A stretch of 64,000 nucleotides of DNA from Impatiens glandulifera (GCF_907164915.1 NC_061865.1:57308587-57372586), one strand, 5' to 3'; shown: positions 1 to 13,967, counted from the stretch's first letter. A program made the numbers and translations. Notes: generated by a model from the letters alone, not told the origin.

Positions 1-1220
1 TACTGCTCGGTGAAAAGAGTCGACTTAAAGATAAAAAACGAGAGTTATATCGTACTAAAATTTCTTAAATTAATAAATTTATCTTATTATTATAACATAA
101 TGCAAAATCCTACTGGCACTAGAGTAGTGGTTATATTAAATTAAATTTATAAATAATATAATTTTTTTCTTGCTTTGACTAGCTAGCTAGGTAATCAGTT
201 TAATTAATTAACTAATTTATTGAGTGATATTCGCACTAACAAACAAGAAGCATTGATCTTTGTCCCCATTTGAAAATGTTTTGTTTTCTTAATGTTTTTA
301 TATAAAGATTAATTATGGGCCTATGTTTGAAACTTTAAGTATTATTTTATTTGGATCTAAAAAAGAAAACTAATTCAATTTTGTTTTGTCAATTTTGATC
401 CATCTCATTTATAAAGGGATTAGAAATATGAAAATAAAAAGTGTTTCTAAATGAAACTAATTGATTGTGATTATTAATTTATTCCTTTCAAATAAAATGT
501 TTAGTATAATATAATGAATTAGTTTGAAATTTAAATAAATTACACTAGTATCAATGAATAAGTTATTATAAATAAATAAAATAAAACATATTTGAGTGTT
601 CAAATAAAAGGATAAATTGAAACTGTCAAATATATATACAACATTAACTATTCAAAGTAAAATACTAACAAATAAGCTGAATGTGAGACTAGCTTAATAT
701 GTAATAAAAATATTAAATGAAAACTATAGTAACTTCATAAGCAGCATAATATAACATTTTTTCCCTTGGAGTTTATCTTTTTTAATTGATATTCTTAATG
801 TTAATATAACATTAGGGTACTATGTTAACTTTAATAATATTAATACAAACTTTTTAATTGAAAAGTGTAATTTAATCTCATTTTATGGATGAAATTAAAA
901 GAAGTGGTTTAAAAGGAAACAATAATGCATATCATGATTCAACGATCTAAGACAATATAAATTAAATATTTTTCTTTATATTATTATTATTATTCATTTT
1001 ATTCGTGGGTTTGGTTGATTTATAACTAGTACTATTATTCATTAATAATGCTGCTCCCATAGCTGCACTCCACTCATCTGCATCACACTCTACTATGGAG
1101 GTCAATAATGCTAAAAAAATTTATAAAATAAAATTATATTTTTTATATAATTTAATATATATATATAATTTAAATAAATAAATCTAAACTCTTATAAAAT
1201 ATAAAAATATACATATTTAT
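1..1220. other. AT-rich intergenic DNA, no gene seen
   Basis: Very AT-rich sequence with stop codons in all frames, short poly-A/T runs and TA microsatellites. I see no recognisable coding, RNA or complete transposon structure. Confidence 0.6.
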
Positions 1221-1367
1221 CAGGTTCACGTTCCTTCAATTAAAAATGTTCTTCGTATTTATGTTAATGACATATCTTTATCTATTAATAACTTAGATCG
1301 GATAAATGAATTTGTTCACGCATTAAGAACTCAGTTTGATATAATAGAAATAGCAGACTCAAAGTAG
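1221..1367 (+). pseudogene. possible Ty1-copia reverse transcriptase fragment
   Basis: A 49-codon frame without a start codon runs to a TAG at 1365-1367. Its middle reads VLRIYVNDISLSINN, followed by an I-x2-F-x3-L-x3-F pattern. This resembles the copia RT block around the YVDDI motif, with N replacing the first catalytic Asp. Flanking sequence no longer aligns in frame, so if it is copia it is a dead remnant. The match is short and could be chance. Confidence 0.3.
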
Positions 1368-4300
1368 TCTATCGCTTTTACCTTTCGTTGATGCTAAGAC
1401 TTTTTAGTTTCTTTCTATAGGTGGAACACAAATATTATTTCTGCAACATTACTTTACAATTTCAAATAAAATAATAATTTATATTCAGTTTTTCTTCTAT
1501 AACATTATATAATATACATTTGCAAAGATTCTAATGAAACTATCCACTAATCACACAATTTCTTCATGGTAACACTAGAGACAAACTAATTTGAATCCAG
1601 TAATTAGTGATGAAGACGAGCAAAGCAATTAGGCGGTGTCGGAAGAATCTCTACACATAATTCTAAGGGCAGTAAAATTGATCTTTGCGCGAGGGTTAAT
1701 AACCAACGCCGGAAAAAATTCTTGCAAAAAACAACTAACAATCTACAAATATGGTTAAATAGCGAGGAACCCATAAAATTACATGTAAAAAGTCTTCAGA
1801 TTTGAATTTCAGAATCGATAACAACATCTCCTTTGCTGCAAAGCAGGAGATGAATACAAACTCGAGAAATTGTCACCAACACGATTTGAGTGTATGAGCA
1901 ACATACGACTCATCAAAGATTGAGAAGTATTATTCGAATTACAAAAATTTAAGATTCAAATCCGATCTGATTAAATAGATTGTCGTACCGAACCATCTAT
2001 ATTGAAATTGAGAAGCATCAAACATGTATATTATATACAATATAATTGTAATGGAAAGTAGATGAATAAATTTCATTAATACATGTAACCAAACAAAAAT
2101 ATTTTTGTTTGAGAGAAAAATCTTATGATAAATTTGATTGATGAATTAAGTAAATAGAAAAATGCATAAATAATTTATAAAACTTGAATGTAAAATATTT
2201 GGTGTGAATGGTAAGGTAGATTTCCGACCATACAAAAGCAGACCGGACATAGCTAGGTACAATACAAGATATGGTGTACATAGTAGAAGAATGAAAGAAG
2301 GTCTACAACATTAATAATATTTGTAAATTTTTCATATTATTGTCCCACCTGTCCTATATATATATATACCCTCTAATTTAATAAAACAAAATTATTATTA
2401 TTGTTTTATCCACTTTCATAAATATAAATATTACAAGATATGGGTACTATATGTCGGTAAGCTCAATTTTAACGTTATAATATTATATATTGATTTTTTT
2501 TCTTAAATTACACAATATACTAGAAAAAAAAAATCATCGCTTAAGATATCCCCATGGTCTTGTTTAAAAAATCACTAAAAATATCTTAAATGAGATCATA
2601 ATTATTGTAAGACTTATGTAACTTTTCTACCAAATAAATAATAACTTAAGGATTAAAACTCATGTCTAAACAAAACTAACTCAAAATAGATATATATTTT
2701 GTTGTCATAAGAAATTGTTATTCTTATAAATATTTGTAACTTGTCAGTTACTTCAATTAACAAATATTTAACCTAAATAAATTAAAGATTGTAGATTGGA
2801 TTCATAATAAAAATATATATATATATATTCCAAATTAAAGGCTAATCACCTTTAAAAGAAACTAGCTAGGTTAGAATAGAAAAATATGTTCCTTCAAAGA
2901 TATATTATTATGATTTTTTTGGACATTCCTTGAATTAGATAAAATTGATATATTAACTAATTTTATGAAAATTGACCCAAATGATCAAGTAAGCTACTTT
3001 TAAACTTTTAATGTGAATATAATGGTAGACAGCTTAATATAAACTTATTTTTTCATATGAATTATTTACTATGTGGGGTAGGAGTAAAATTTAAAAATTG
3101 CAATTATCAAAAGATCAGAGCCAGTAGGATATAATGCATGGTTGTAATCTATAAATATTGAAATAATTGAATGTACCTAAGTAGATAGGGATGGATCGAG
3201 CCGGGCGATTAATGAAGGTAAGGTTCCTTTTAAATTTATTTTATGCAATTTAATTAATTATTTAGTTAAATACCTTCCATATATATATGATAGATTTTGG
3301 TACTTGATCATTTCAACATATCATCAATTATTTTATTTCAAAAAAAATCACATTTCTATAGTAAACTTGTTTTTTCCCCAAAATTCATGTGTATATAAAG
3401 TAAATGAAGTCATTTTAACATAAAGCCACCAAAACGGCCCCAAAAAAATAAATAAAACAAGATAAGAAACAATCAAAGTCAATAAAAATTCAGAAATTTA
3501 AAAATTATATTTTAAAGAAAAAAACAAAAAGAGGAAAACTAAACATTAAGAACTGATTCGGGACTGAGTTTCTTAAAAATTTAAGAGTGAAAAAATTAAT
3601 GATGTATAAAATTTTGGCGGACATAATTAATTTTTAGACAAAATTTTTAAAAATATTGATATATATAAATAAAATAAAAATTAATAATTTAAAATAAAGA
3701 ATATTTTAGTATTTTAATTAATGAATTTAGTGATTTGATTGATGAGAAAGCAGTGAAATGTTATTTGATTTATTTAAAATTATTTTAATAATCTAAATCA
3801 AACAATACCTAACAATAATATGACAACATAAATAAATAAAGGAATTAAAGAAAAATGACACGAAATACTAACTCTACGTCCAAAAATTAACAATGTCGTG
3901 ATGAAATAGTCCGTTTGCCACTCAATCTTTGCCAATTTGATGATAAAAAAATAACTTTGAAAACATCCCACCGGAAGAGTTTTGATGTTGATCTTTATAT
4001 AATCCCCCAAATAATGACCTGTAAATCACTTTTATCAAAATTCAACATACTATCCATAAGTGCACAACTATCATTCACATCACCCAAACAAACTTAAAAC
4101 CATACTTTAATAAACAAATATTAAAGAAGATATTTTTTCTTTTTTAAATTATAAATGTTTAATATGATACTAACCTTACAAAGTTATACACTAATTAGTT
4201 AGAACCATAAACAATCTTAAGATTTTCTTGGTGCAAATTTACAATATTTTCATTATACTAAATCGAACAATAGAGTCATGAAGATGATGTCCATTGTATA

Positions 4301-7219
4301 AAAATTACAACGGTCACATTGAATTCTTAATAAAAAAATCATTCACCCCATTTGTAAAGGATTAGACTTGTTCACATGTGTAACTTATAATTATTCATTT
4401 AAAAAAAAACACGGTGATAAGTCGTAACAATCACAGATAACGGTGAACAAATAGGATAAAACAAGGGCGATCTATGTAGGGACTCCGTAGATTAAAACTA
4501 AAAAACATATTATTATTTTTTTTCTAAAGTCCATTCATCTTGAATTCCTACTTTCTTTCTTATATGTCTTTTTGTGAAAGATTAATTATGACCAAGTTTC
4601 GATAATTTGACAAGTACTAGATAGAGGAGGGTTTCCATTTTGGCAAAAATACAACATAAAATTTATAATGAAAAGACTACTGCCCTCCAAACTTTTCAAA
4701 GATTCTCTCTCTATCTCAAAGCTAAGCATATGTTATCCACTCACACTCATCTTTAGGTCTTGTTTGGTCTAATTTATTACTACCACGAGAATCTCAGATT
4801 TCTCTTTTAGCTAGGTCAGTGCAGTCTTGCTCTCTAGCTAATACAAGTGTCATTTTTGCTAAAACATATGTATTAGAAAGTTAGAGCCTTAACTTGAACG
4901 TAATAAAGTTAACTTAGGACTTAGATTATGTAAATAAATAAATAAATAAAGGGTGTTCAAATATATTTATAACTCTCAAACAAAATAAAGTTTATATAAG
5001 AATTTAAATATTTTAATTTTAATTCTCATTAAAAAAACGTTTTAAATTAATTAAATAATTAAATAATTAAAATAAGCTTAACCCTTAAAAAAAAAGATTA
5101 CTTACCAAGTTTGAACATTTCTTAATCTCATCCCAAGCAAAGTCTTTTTAAATTCAAATTCCTCAAATTTTTGTATTAATCCTAAAAGTGGGTCTTTATA
5201 CAAAATTTTAAAATACATATATATTTAATAAAAATAATTAATTATATGGTATAATTCATAAAAAAAAATTAAATTGGAAAATAGTTAATTTTTTATCAAT
5301 TAATTTAATATTTACTATCGAATAAAGTCTAAAAGAAGAGGAGTATAATAAACAAAAATATCATATTTAATCATTTATTATTTAAGTGAGGTTTTGTATG
5401 ATAAAAAAATTAAAATAAAATATTAAAGTAATAAAATATATATAAATGTAAAAGTTGACACATAAAACCCAATTGTCACGGGTTTTGTCACTACTCTTAC
5501 TTACTATACCATTCTCTCCTCCATCTCACACGCCACTATTTTATTTATTTATTAAATAACAAAGTAACTAAATTTAATTTCTAAGCCATGTTTGTTTTAC
5601 ATATGTATTTTTTTCTTAATTATTCTTACAAAAAAATTAGACTATTATAATATCTTATTGTCATAGTAATTTTAGTAAAACCCTCTTAAATTGAAACATA
5701 TCTACTGTATTTTTATTACATTGAAAATAATAATAATTAATACTAATTATTTGAATATATGTTTAACCATTCTCTTTACAATCTCCTTTTTTATTAATTT
5801 TTTTTCAAAAATACTTTATATATAAGTCACAAATTCATCTTATTTGATACAATCATTTTTTATAATATAATTAGAAAGTTATCATAAACTTATTCTTTTT
5901 TATTCTCATTATATTTAATTTTTTTTTATCTAACTCTATTATATTTGTTTCAACTCTCACTATCATATTTTTCATTTCTAATTGAACTTGTGACATTTTA
6001 ATTTTTAAATCGGTTCTTATTACTAAATGATCGTAATCTCATCTTAAAAACACTTAGGTAAGCTTATTTGCTATATTTATTATAAAAATATTATTATATA
6101 AAGTTTATTTATAATTTTTTTTTGCATAAAAAATAATTATTTTTAGTTAAAGGGTATGAAAAAAAGGAAAAAAAAAACGCGGTTAAGAATCCAAGTGTGA
6201 AGGTGGGACCAAATTTTATTCACTATCTTTCTCTTTCTTTAACAAAAATTACGCGTCTTCTCTCTCTTTCCAAGTCACACTTTAAACTGGACCCACACAT
6301 CTACTTATTTCATACTTGTAAACTCTATTTTAAATTACTTTCTTTTAACTAAATTCACTTTTTTACATCTTGTTTTATCTTCTATTATTTAAATAAAATA
6401 TTTTATTAACGACTTCAAGTAATTGGATTGATAAAATAAAGGAATAAAATTTCGTGAACTTTTATAAACTACTCAAATTATATTTTGTCTTAGTATCTAT
6501 AATAAGAATAAAAATAATTTCAATCATTTTTAAATTTAATAAAACAAAATAAGTTCTGATTCTCAAGTTAAAAAAAAATAATATATAATAATATAAGGAT
6601 CTGGTTGGTTAAAAATTATTTAAATAATTTCAATATAATCAAACATTATAATCACATTTATATTATTTAATTTATTAATTAAAATAATAAAATACATTAC
6701 AAAAATAAAATATATTTATTTTTATATATTAACAAATTTTAAAAAAAAATAAAAATAAATTTCTACTCCTTGTATTCATTACATCTTAAATAAGTTAAAG
6801 ACTTATTAGATTTAATTATTTAAATAATCAAAATCAATTTTTTTATTATATTTGATTAACCAAAATTATTAAACATGTTATATTTTAAATTATTATTATT
6901 TTATTTTATTATTATATATTAATACTTTTTTAAATTTTAACAAATAAATAAATAAATAAAAATCTCCACTATTTTTAAATTATCAAAATAATTACTTTGT
7001 AAATAACTCACTAAATACTATTATTGAAATAACGTTAAGTGATATTAATCTATATATTTAGATAAAAATATTTAAATAATATTAATATATAATGATAAAA
7101 TATTTTTCTTAAATAAAAATTATTTTAATTAATAAATTTAATAGTATAATTAACAATAAAACTATTAAAATTCTGGATTTTTTATATTATACTATTCTCT
7201 ATAGAAAAAAAAAACTCTT
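1368..7219. other. long AT-rich intergenic region with dispersed repeat traces
   Basis: No gene is supported. Short ORFs around 3798-4097 lie on opposite strands over the same bases, have no family resemblance and have AT-driven composition. The part near 1850-1985 is a dispersed repeat also seen near 55990-56130. Around 3590-3790 there is a degenerate relative of sequence near 28010-28150. The rest is low-complexity A/T sequence. Confidence 0.5.
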
Positions 7220-7432
7220 AAATTAAATTTAAAAAAAGTTATGATAGTGGAAAATTCAAAAAGATTAGTAGAATTGAGGAAATTAAACAAGTTAGATTTT
7301 CTTAATCAATATTTACTTTACCATCTAAATTAAATAAAAAAAGTTATAACAATGACAAATACTAGCTAGCATATTAGTAGAATTGAATAAATTAAAAAAG
7401 TTAGATTTTCTTAATCAATATTTACTTTACCA
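7220..7432. repeat. about 107-bp tandem duplication upstream of the BURP gene
   Basis: Two adjacent copies, about 7220-7324 and 7327-7432. The last ~40 bases of each copy, ending at TTTACTTTACCAT, are nearly identical. The 5' parts have diverged more. It ends about 155 bp upstream of the predicted TATA box of the BURP gene, so it is part of the upstream promoter region. Confidence 0.75.
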
Positions 7433-7468
7433 TTAAAAGCAGATACGGATAACAATATATTATTACAT

Positions 7469-7505
7469 AATAATAATAATAATAATAATAATTATTATTA
7501 TTATC
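7469..7505. repeat. (TAA)n-(TTA)n self-complementary microsatellite
   Basis: A run of TAA triplets passes directly into a run of TTA triplets. The tract is therefore a perfect palindrome able to form a hairpin. It sits about 80 bp upstream of the predicted TATA box of the BURP gene. Confidence 0.8.
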
Positions 7506-7586
7506 TTTCTTTAGCCAAACAAGCCATTATTTATTCATAACCTAAATCAAACTCTCCCTTCTTTCAATAACCCCACCATGAAATAG

Positions 7587-7595
7587 TATATAAAT
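7587..7595 (+). promoter_or_regulatory. TATA box of the BURP-domain gene
   Basis: TATATAAAT lies about 109 bp upstream of the ATG at 7696. It is followed by pyrimidine-rich (CT) leader sequence typical of plant core promoters. Inferred from motif and spacing only. Confidence 0.6.
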
Positions 7596-7695
7596 CTATA
7601 CCTCCATCCAAACATGCCCACCAACATTCTCTCTCTACCCTCTTTCTCTCTCACACACTCATAAACACACACTCCAAAAAAAAATTAAAAAAAAA

Positions 7696-9660
7696 ATGAA
7701 TTATCTCTGTTTCATCTTCATCTTCTTCCTCTCGCCATTCACTGTAAGTTCCATTCCATTTTCAAATAATCCCAAACTGTATATACATTATGTAATAATT
7801 TCCTTTTCCTTTCCAATGTAGATGGTTTTCGCCGGCGCCGGCGCCGGAGAAGGAGTTGAAAGAGATAATCCATTCACACCAAAAGCATCTCTAATCCGTT
7901 ACTGGAACAAGGAGATCTCAAACAATTTACCAAAACCATGGTTTCTTATCAACAAAGCATCGCCGTTGAACTCAGTTGACTCAGCCGTTTTCGTAAAACT
8001 CGCCGGCCAGAACGATCTCAAGTCGAGTTTACCTTCATTCTGTTCTAAATCAAACCTACTCTGTTTTCCAGATTTAGAACAGAGTCTAGATAAACACGAT
8101 AAAGATTCAAACTTCGCTATCTATCTAAACAAAAACTTTACCAATTACGGTACGAGTCGACTCGGCGGATTCGACTCGTTCAAGAACTACTCCGACGGCG
8201 AAAATATCCCCGTCGATTCGTTTCGACGGTACAGCCGCGACTCAACCGGTCATGTAGATAAGTTCGCTAACTACGCGCCGGAAGTTAACGTCGGCGACCA
8301 GAGCTTCAACACTTATGGAACAAAAGCCACCGGCGGCGCCGGTGAGTTCAAAAACTACATGAATAATATCAATGTTCCAAATCTACGATTCACATCTTAT
8401 TCAGATGATACAAACGGAAGAAAACAAACATTCACAAGCTATTCAGATATTTCAAATTCCGGCGACCAGAAATTCAACAGTTATGGTAAAAACGGAAACG
8501 GCGCCGCCGCTGATTTCTCATCGTACGGTAAGGAATCAAACGTTATCGGATCTAACTTCGCTGCCTATGGTGAGGTCGGAAACAGTGCAAACGACAGTTT
8601 TGTTTCGTACGGAGAAACCGGTAATAATCCTACAAATAGCTTCAAAAGCTATGGCGATGGTGGAAACTCAGCAATTGATACATTCAAAACCTACAGAGAT
8701 CAATCAAATGTAGGAGACGATTCATTTACATCGTACGCTAAGAATTCAAACGCAGCTAAAGTCGGATTCACTACTTACAAATCGTTTAACGAAGGAACTG
8801 ATATATTTACCGGTTATGGTAAAGGTGGTCAAGGACAGAAAATCGGATTCAAGAACTACGGCGTTAATACAACTTTCAAAGATTACGCCGATAAGAATGC
8901 TGTTTCGTTTTCATCTTACGCCACCCGGCCGCCGCCCGGCGCCGCCGCAGCGACGGCGATGATGGGGCATGGTGGCATGATGGTAAATAAGTGGATTGAA
9001 CCGGGTAAATTCTTTAAAGAAGAGATGTTGAAAACTGGAAATGTTATGCCCATGCCTGATATTAAAGATAAAATGCCTAAAAGGTCATTTCTACCCCGAT
9101 TAATCACATCGAAATTACCATTTTCAACTTCCAAGCTGCCGGAGATGAAGAACATTTTCCACGCCGGCGACGGGTCCGCCATGGAGACGATGATGACGTC
9201 AGCGCTTTCCGATTGCGAGAGGGCGGCGAGTAAAGGGGAGAACAAGCGGTGCGTCGGGTCGGCTGAGGATATGATTGACTTTGCGATATCGGTTTTGGGT
9301 CGAAACGTCGTCGTTCGAACAACGGAAAACACAGATGGGTCAAAGAAGGATGTGATGGTTGGATCTGTTAAAGGAATCAACGGTGGAAAAGTGACCAAGT
9401 CTGTTTCTTGTCATCAAACTTTGTTCCCTTATCTACTGTATTACTGTCACTCTGTTCCTAAGGTTCGGGTTTATGAAGCGGATCTACTTGACCCGAAAAC
9501 TAAGGTTAAGGTCAATCACGGGGTTGCCATATGTCATCTCGATACTTCCGATTGGAGCGCGACCCATGGAGCGTTTATGGCTCTTGGGTCGTCGCCCGGG
9601 AAGACGGAAGTTTGTCATTGGATTTTCGAAAACGATATGACTTGGGCAACTGCTGATTAG
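7696..9660 (+). CDS. polygalacturonase 1 beta-like (BURP domain) cell-wall protein
   Basis: Exons 7696-7743 and 7822-9660 encode 628 residues, the usual length of the PG1-beta class of BURP proteins. The family consists of apoplastic non-catalytic polygalacturonase partners that affect pectin solubilisation and cell adhesion or expansion. Residues 1-20 are a hydrophobic signal peptide (MNYLCFIFIFFLSPFT and on). About 20 FxxY repeats spaced roughly 14-18 residues apart (FTNYG, FANYA, FNTYG, FSSYG and so on) span about residues 130-385. The C-terminal BURP domain has all four CH dipeptides: CH-X10-CH-X27-CH-X25-CH, the last followed by W. Exon 1 encodes only the signal peptide and ends in phase 0 at GTAAGT. 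The start was chosen because the upstream exon gives an uninterrupted secretion signal after a TATA box. Starting at the exon 2 Met would lose the signal peptide. Ortholog within the clade not resolved. Confidence 0.93.
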
Positions 9661-12600
9661 AGTTTGAGTGGGTCGAATATGTGAAATTGGATCCGACCCG
9701 TTTGTTAACGAAAGAGTGAGCGATATGGGTTTGATCCAAAAGAAAGAAAGGTTGGAGGGTTTAAAATTGCAAATTGTGTTTTGGTTTCTAATCAAGTTAA
9801 AATATTTATTGGTAATAATTAAGAAATAGTAGCTAAAATTTCATAAATTAATTATTATTAATAATGTTATATTCTCTTGATGTCTAGTTGCTTCATCACA
9901 TTTACATGTTTATTCTTCATGCATTTATCAAACACAAAAAGTAAAATAATAAAAATTATATTTTTTTAATTATGGAGAACTCTCTAACACTGTCACAATT
10001 GTTGTTTGTGGATAAAAAAAATATATTACATTTCTAACTAATTAAATTTATATTGTCCAATTATTACTTAAATTATATGGGTACCATTTTATCATATAAT
10101 TTTTAATTATTTGTGATTCTTTTTATATCGAAATCCACACTTTAAATTTGTTGAATATTATAAATTTAAGTTATACTCATATATGTTTAAAGAAAAGGGT
10201 ATCAAATTCAAGTCATAAATAATTTATTAATTGACAAAATTTAAAATTATAAAAAGAAATGTGGGTGACAAAATATAAAGATGCATCCACATGGGATATA
10301 ATATGTGGTCCAAATAAGAGGATGGAGGATTTGTATTATTTTTGTGAGGATTGAAAATGCCATGGCCAGCTGTGGTTGGCCCTACTTTCCCATCTCATTT
10401 TTGTTGAATGGATTATTTATTTAAATAATAAAATCATATATATATATAGTTAAAACAGTAAAACATCTAAAGTTCTTAGTTGGGATTGTGAATTCAAATT
10501 ATAGTTTTCAAATAAATTAAATGTTATTGTTGAGAAGAAAGCATTTATACCTTGAAAAAAGATGTCATAAAGGTAACAACTACTTAATTTATTTATTTAT
10601 TTATGGGTAGATATGATAAATAGATTTAGTTGATAGGCATTAAATGGGTTCTTTCATTGAATTTTGTGATAGTATAGGCAAATGGTGGATGAGTTGGATC
10701 ATATCAATAAAGATAATAATGTCATACAGAAAAATAGATTTGATAAGAAGGAATAAATACTCAAAAATAGAAGTCAATTACTTTCCCCAATTTCAAAAAT
10801 TATAACAAGAGATTTGGATTAAGAGAATATGTTAGGTGATTTAGTAATTTTATTAGGTTTTGAAAAAAAAAAACATTTTATGGAAAAGTACAGTTATTTG
10901 ATTTCTTTTATAAAACGTGTAACACCATTTTATTAAAAAAATTAAAATTTTGAAAGTTAAGAATCAAAACTAGACAAATCTATGAATAAAAGATGACAAT
11001 CAAAAGATTTAATAATTGATTTGATCGAATTATTATAATAATTTATTTTATTTAAATTTTATAAAAATAAATTAAATATATTTTAATTAATAAATTAAAT
11101 GATTAAGATTTAAAATAAAATAAAATTTGATACGTGGATTTTTGTTAAAAATATCACAATCAAACAAGGTCCAATAAAACATCACACTAAAATCATTTTC
11201 TTTTTGTTATGGAAACACTTAGTTTTGATTTTTTTTTTTTACTTATTTTCTTGTCTAAAAGTTCAATTTGAATAAGATAATGTTTTAAAATATTCTTTAA
11301 TCATATAAATGGCCACCTGTTGTTTTGGATTGCCCTAGTGATACTAATATATATATTTTAACATAATTAGGACATTGATAGGTTTCTTTACTTTAATACA
11401 TATAAAATAATTTTTTTATTTGTAAATTAATAAAACAAATAATAAAATTTATAAAAAAAATGGTAGTAATAACTATTAATAATTAATAAATTTTGGTTTT
11501 ACAAATAATGTTTTTTACTATCCTTTGATTGCGCTAATATAACATTAATACAAACTCTGATTATATATATTAACAAATTTAATAATAAATCTATTTCATT
11601 CTAATTATTTTTAAACAAAGTTTATTCAAAGGCTCCATAAAAAAACAAATTAAGAATAAGGAAAGGTAAAATGTGAAAAGTAAGATGTATAAAAAACATG
11701 ATACATAAGAAAAAGAAACTTACTTACGTTTCTTGCTAGAAAAGCAGATCGGTTTCTTTTTCTTTCTTTTTGTATGTTTGATTCTTCACGTTTTATTTCC
11801 TTTATTTATTTATTTATTTGTTCATGCTTTAATTATGTTTTACTTCTTTTGCTTTGTCGGTTGATTAAAGGCCTATTTGGATTGAGAATTTGAGATGATC
11901 TAAATAATGAAACAATTAATTAATTAGGTAAAGGAAACATCAACATCAACAACGAGTCATCATATATGATATACCCATGTACTAGTATTTAATGTTAGTA
12001 TCTTTTTGGTAAAGGGTCATTTTCATTTTGAAAGTTAATGGACTTCTTGTTCATCAAATATTTTTGTTTATGTTATATCAACACTCTAGCCAAGTTTGAT
12101 TAGAGTGATATTCTTGGATGGTAACCATCTTGATGTTTGACATTTGAGTAGTAATCATAGACCTTCAACAAACTCTATCTTTGTATTAATGTTTTCGACA
12201 CTTTTTCAAATGAAAACGATGTTTTATTGAATAAGAAAAAAATTCATGTTATTTATATGAATAATCACGATTGAATTGTCCTTTCACACAAGTTTGTTAT
12301 TTAAAAGTTATTATGTTTTTATCGATAAAAACAACTTTATCGGGATTCATTCCACAATAGTAATTGTTCTTGATAATAATTATTTTTGGTGCACTAGAGT
12401 TATTTGAAATTGTTTTTAAAATTATATTGGGAGTAATTATGATAAATGATGAGTTAAAGATAATTTATTTTATAATGAGAATCATGGGTTCAATATGGAA
12501 AATAACATTACCTATGAAAAGACTTGGCTTCCCTATTCCAATTTCCAAATAGAGAATGATTGAAATGAATGAAAAACATAAAGCTGTTAATAAAAAGATG

Positions 12601-12816
12601 TGTGACCCACGTGACATTTAGGTTAGAGATTAATTTGAATAGATCCTCTCTATTATTATTTATTAGTTTTAAATTATTATTATTTTTTTAATATAAAAAA
12701 CTAACCCATATTTACATTAATGTAAGACGTTTGTAATTTAATTAAACTCGTGATATTTATTCTCTTAAAATTACTTTTGTTTTGTCATTTGAGTTATCTT
12801 ATTTAGTAAAATCATT
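9661..12816. other. gene-free AT-rich spacer
   Basis: Contains the 3' UTR of the BURP gene and then AT-rich sequence. The only ORF of note (12364-12552) is hydrophobic, AT-driven and without family resemblance. No tRNA, complete transposon or promoter stands out. Confidence 0.5.
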
Positions 12817-13205
12817 GATTTTAATTATTATTAATGTTCTACTATACACAGATATGTTTTTGTTATGTGTTCATTTCTTATTTTTCACACAATTTTTTCT
12901 TAACTAATAACAAAAAGACATAATATTTAATGCAACATCCCATCTACTCAAATATGAAAATATTGTCTCGGTTCATTTACTCAAATATTAAATAAAGTGC
13001 CTTAAAAACTAGTATTTCGTTATAATCAACTTGATTTTAATTATTATTAATGTTCTATGATTATTTTACTCAATTTACTTCCACTCTCTTTTATATTTTT
13101 GTTACTAGTTTATTTCCTAATTTTCACATTATTCATTTTAACTAATAAATAAGGGATATAATATTTAATGTATCATCCCATCTACTCAAATATGAAAATA
13201 TGTCA
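12817..13205. repeat. diverged direct repeat (two copies of about 150-175 bp)
   Basis: Copy 1 is about 12817-12967 and copy 2 about 13033-13205. Both begin GATTTTAATTATTATTAATG and both end with CATCCCATCTACTCAAATAT followed by GAAAATAT. In between, phrases such as ACTAATAA and ATAATATTTAATG occur in the same order. Family unknown. Confidence 0.7.
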
Positions 13206-13616
13206 TCTTCCTATCTAGCATTTTGTCATAATCACATATACTTTTTTTTGTATTTGTTAAAATGTGTCATTTAATTAGGTAAATATTGTAATTGAATTAA
13301 ATAAAAAATTAGGTAAGAGGTGGAGAAAAAAAAGTCTCCCTTGGTCAAGTCTTGTTGACTTTAGAAATTCATCTTCATAATAATCATAAATAAGAACAAA
13401 AAAAATAGGTGCGGTGCTGAAATTGACTCATTAATTTTTTGTGGTCTCCAGTTGTTAGTTCTATGATAAATATATCAAATTGCACCTCAGAACTTTATGT
13501 TGTGCTAAATAGGCTCTAGAACTTTTTAAATTACTAGAAAGATTCACATTCGATAAAGAATAAAAATATAAAGAAAATAAATTTAATAAAAAAAATAATA
13601 ATATGTATTTAATATT

Positions 13617-13963
13617 TAATTTATTCACTTCGATAAAACAATTTATCTTCTCACATATCTCATCACATTTTTTTTTCCTAATAAATCTCTCATCTCGTGA
13701 AATCTCGTGAATGTCTCGCATTTATCAAATTTTGTATTGAATTTAAAATATAAAGTCTTATTAGTTTAGTTGGTTAAAGAGTTTTATTGGTTTGGTTAGG
13801 TTGAAAGTTCGAAATATATATATAATATTTTTTTTAATCGTTTTAAGTTTATGGGCGGGTCAATCCACAATTCGACCCAAGTATCTATTTACTCTCACAT
13901 ATATATCCAAATTAACTATAGCTCTCGACCAGACAATCCGGACACTTTAAAAATTAAGCATCA

Positions 13964-13966
<3 letters not shown>
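13617..13966 (+). repeat. SINE-like repeat, copy 1
   Basis: Shares colinear sequence with 26902-27214 and 27234-27497. It contains a tRNA-like A-box region (TTAGTTTAGTTGG, about 13761) and a B-box-like AAGTTCGAAAT at about 13806. It ends in AAGCATCATTA directly followed by a long TA microsatellite. Internal pol III-type boxes and a simple-repeat tail are SINE hallmarks. The ~140 bp of shared sequence before the A box is more than a simple SINE head explains. Confidence 0.55.

Positions 13967-13967
<1 letters not shown>

Noticed and set aside
8372..8713. 113-codon plus ORF and minus ORFs within the BURP gene
   Set aside because: Alternative-frame shadows of the FxxY repeat and BURP exons.
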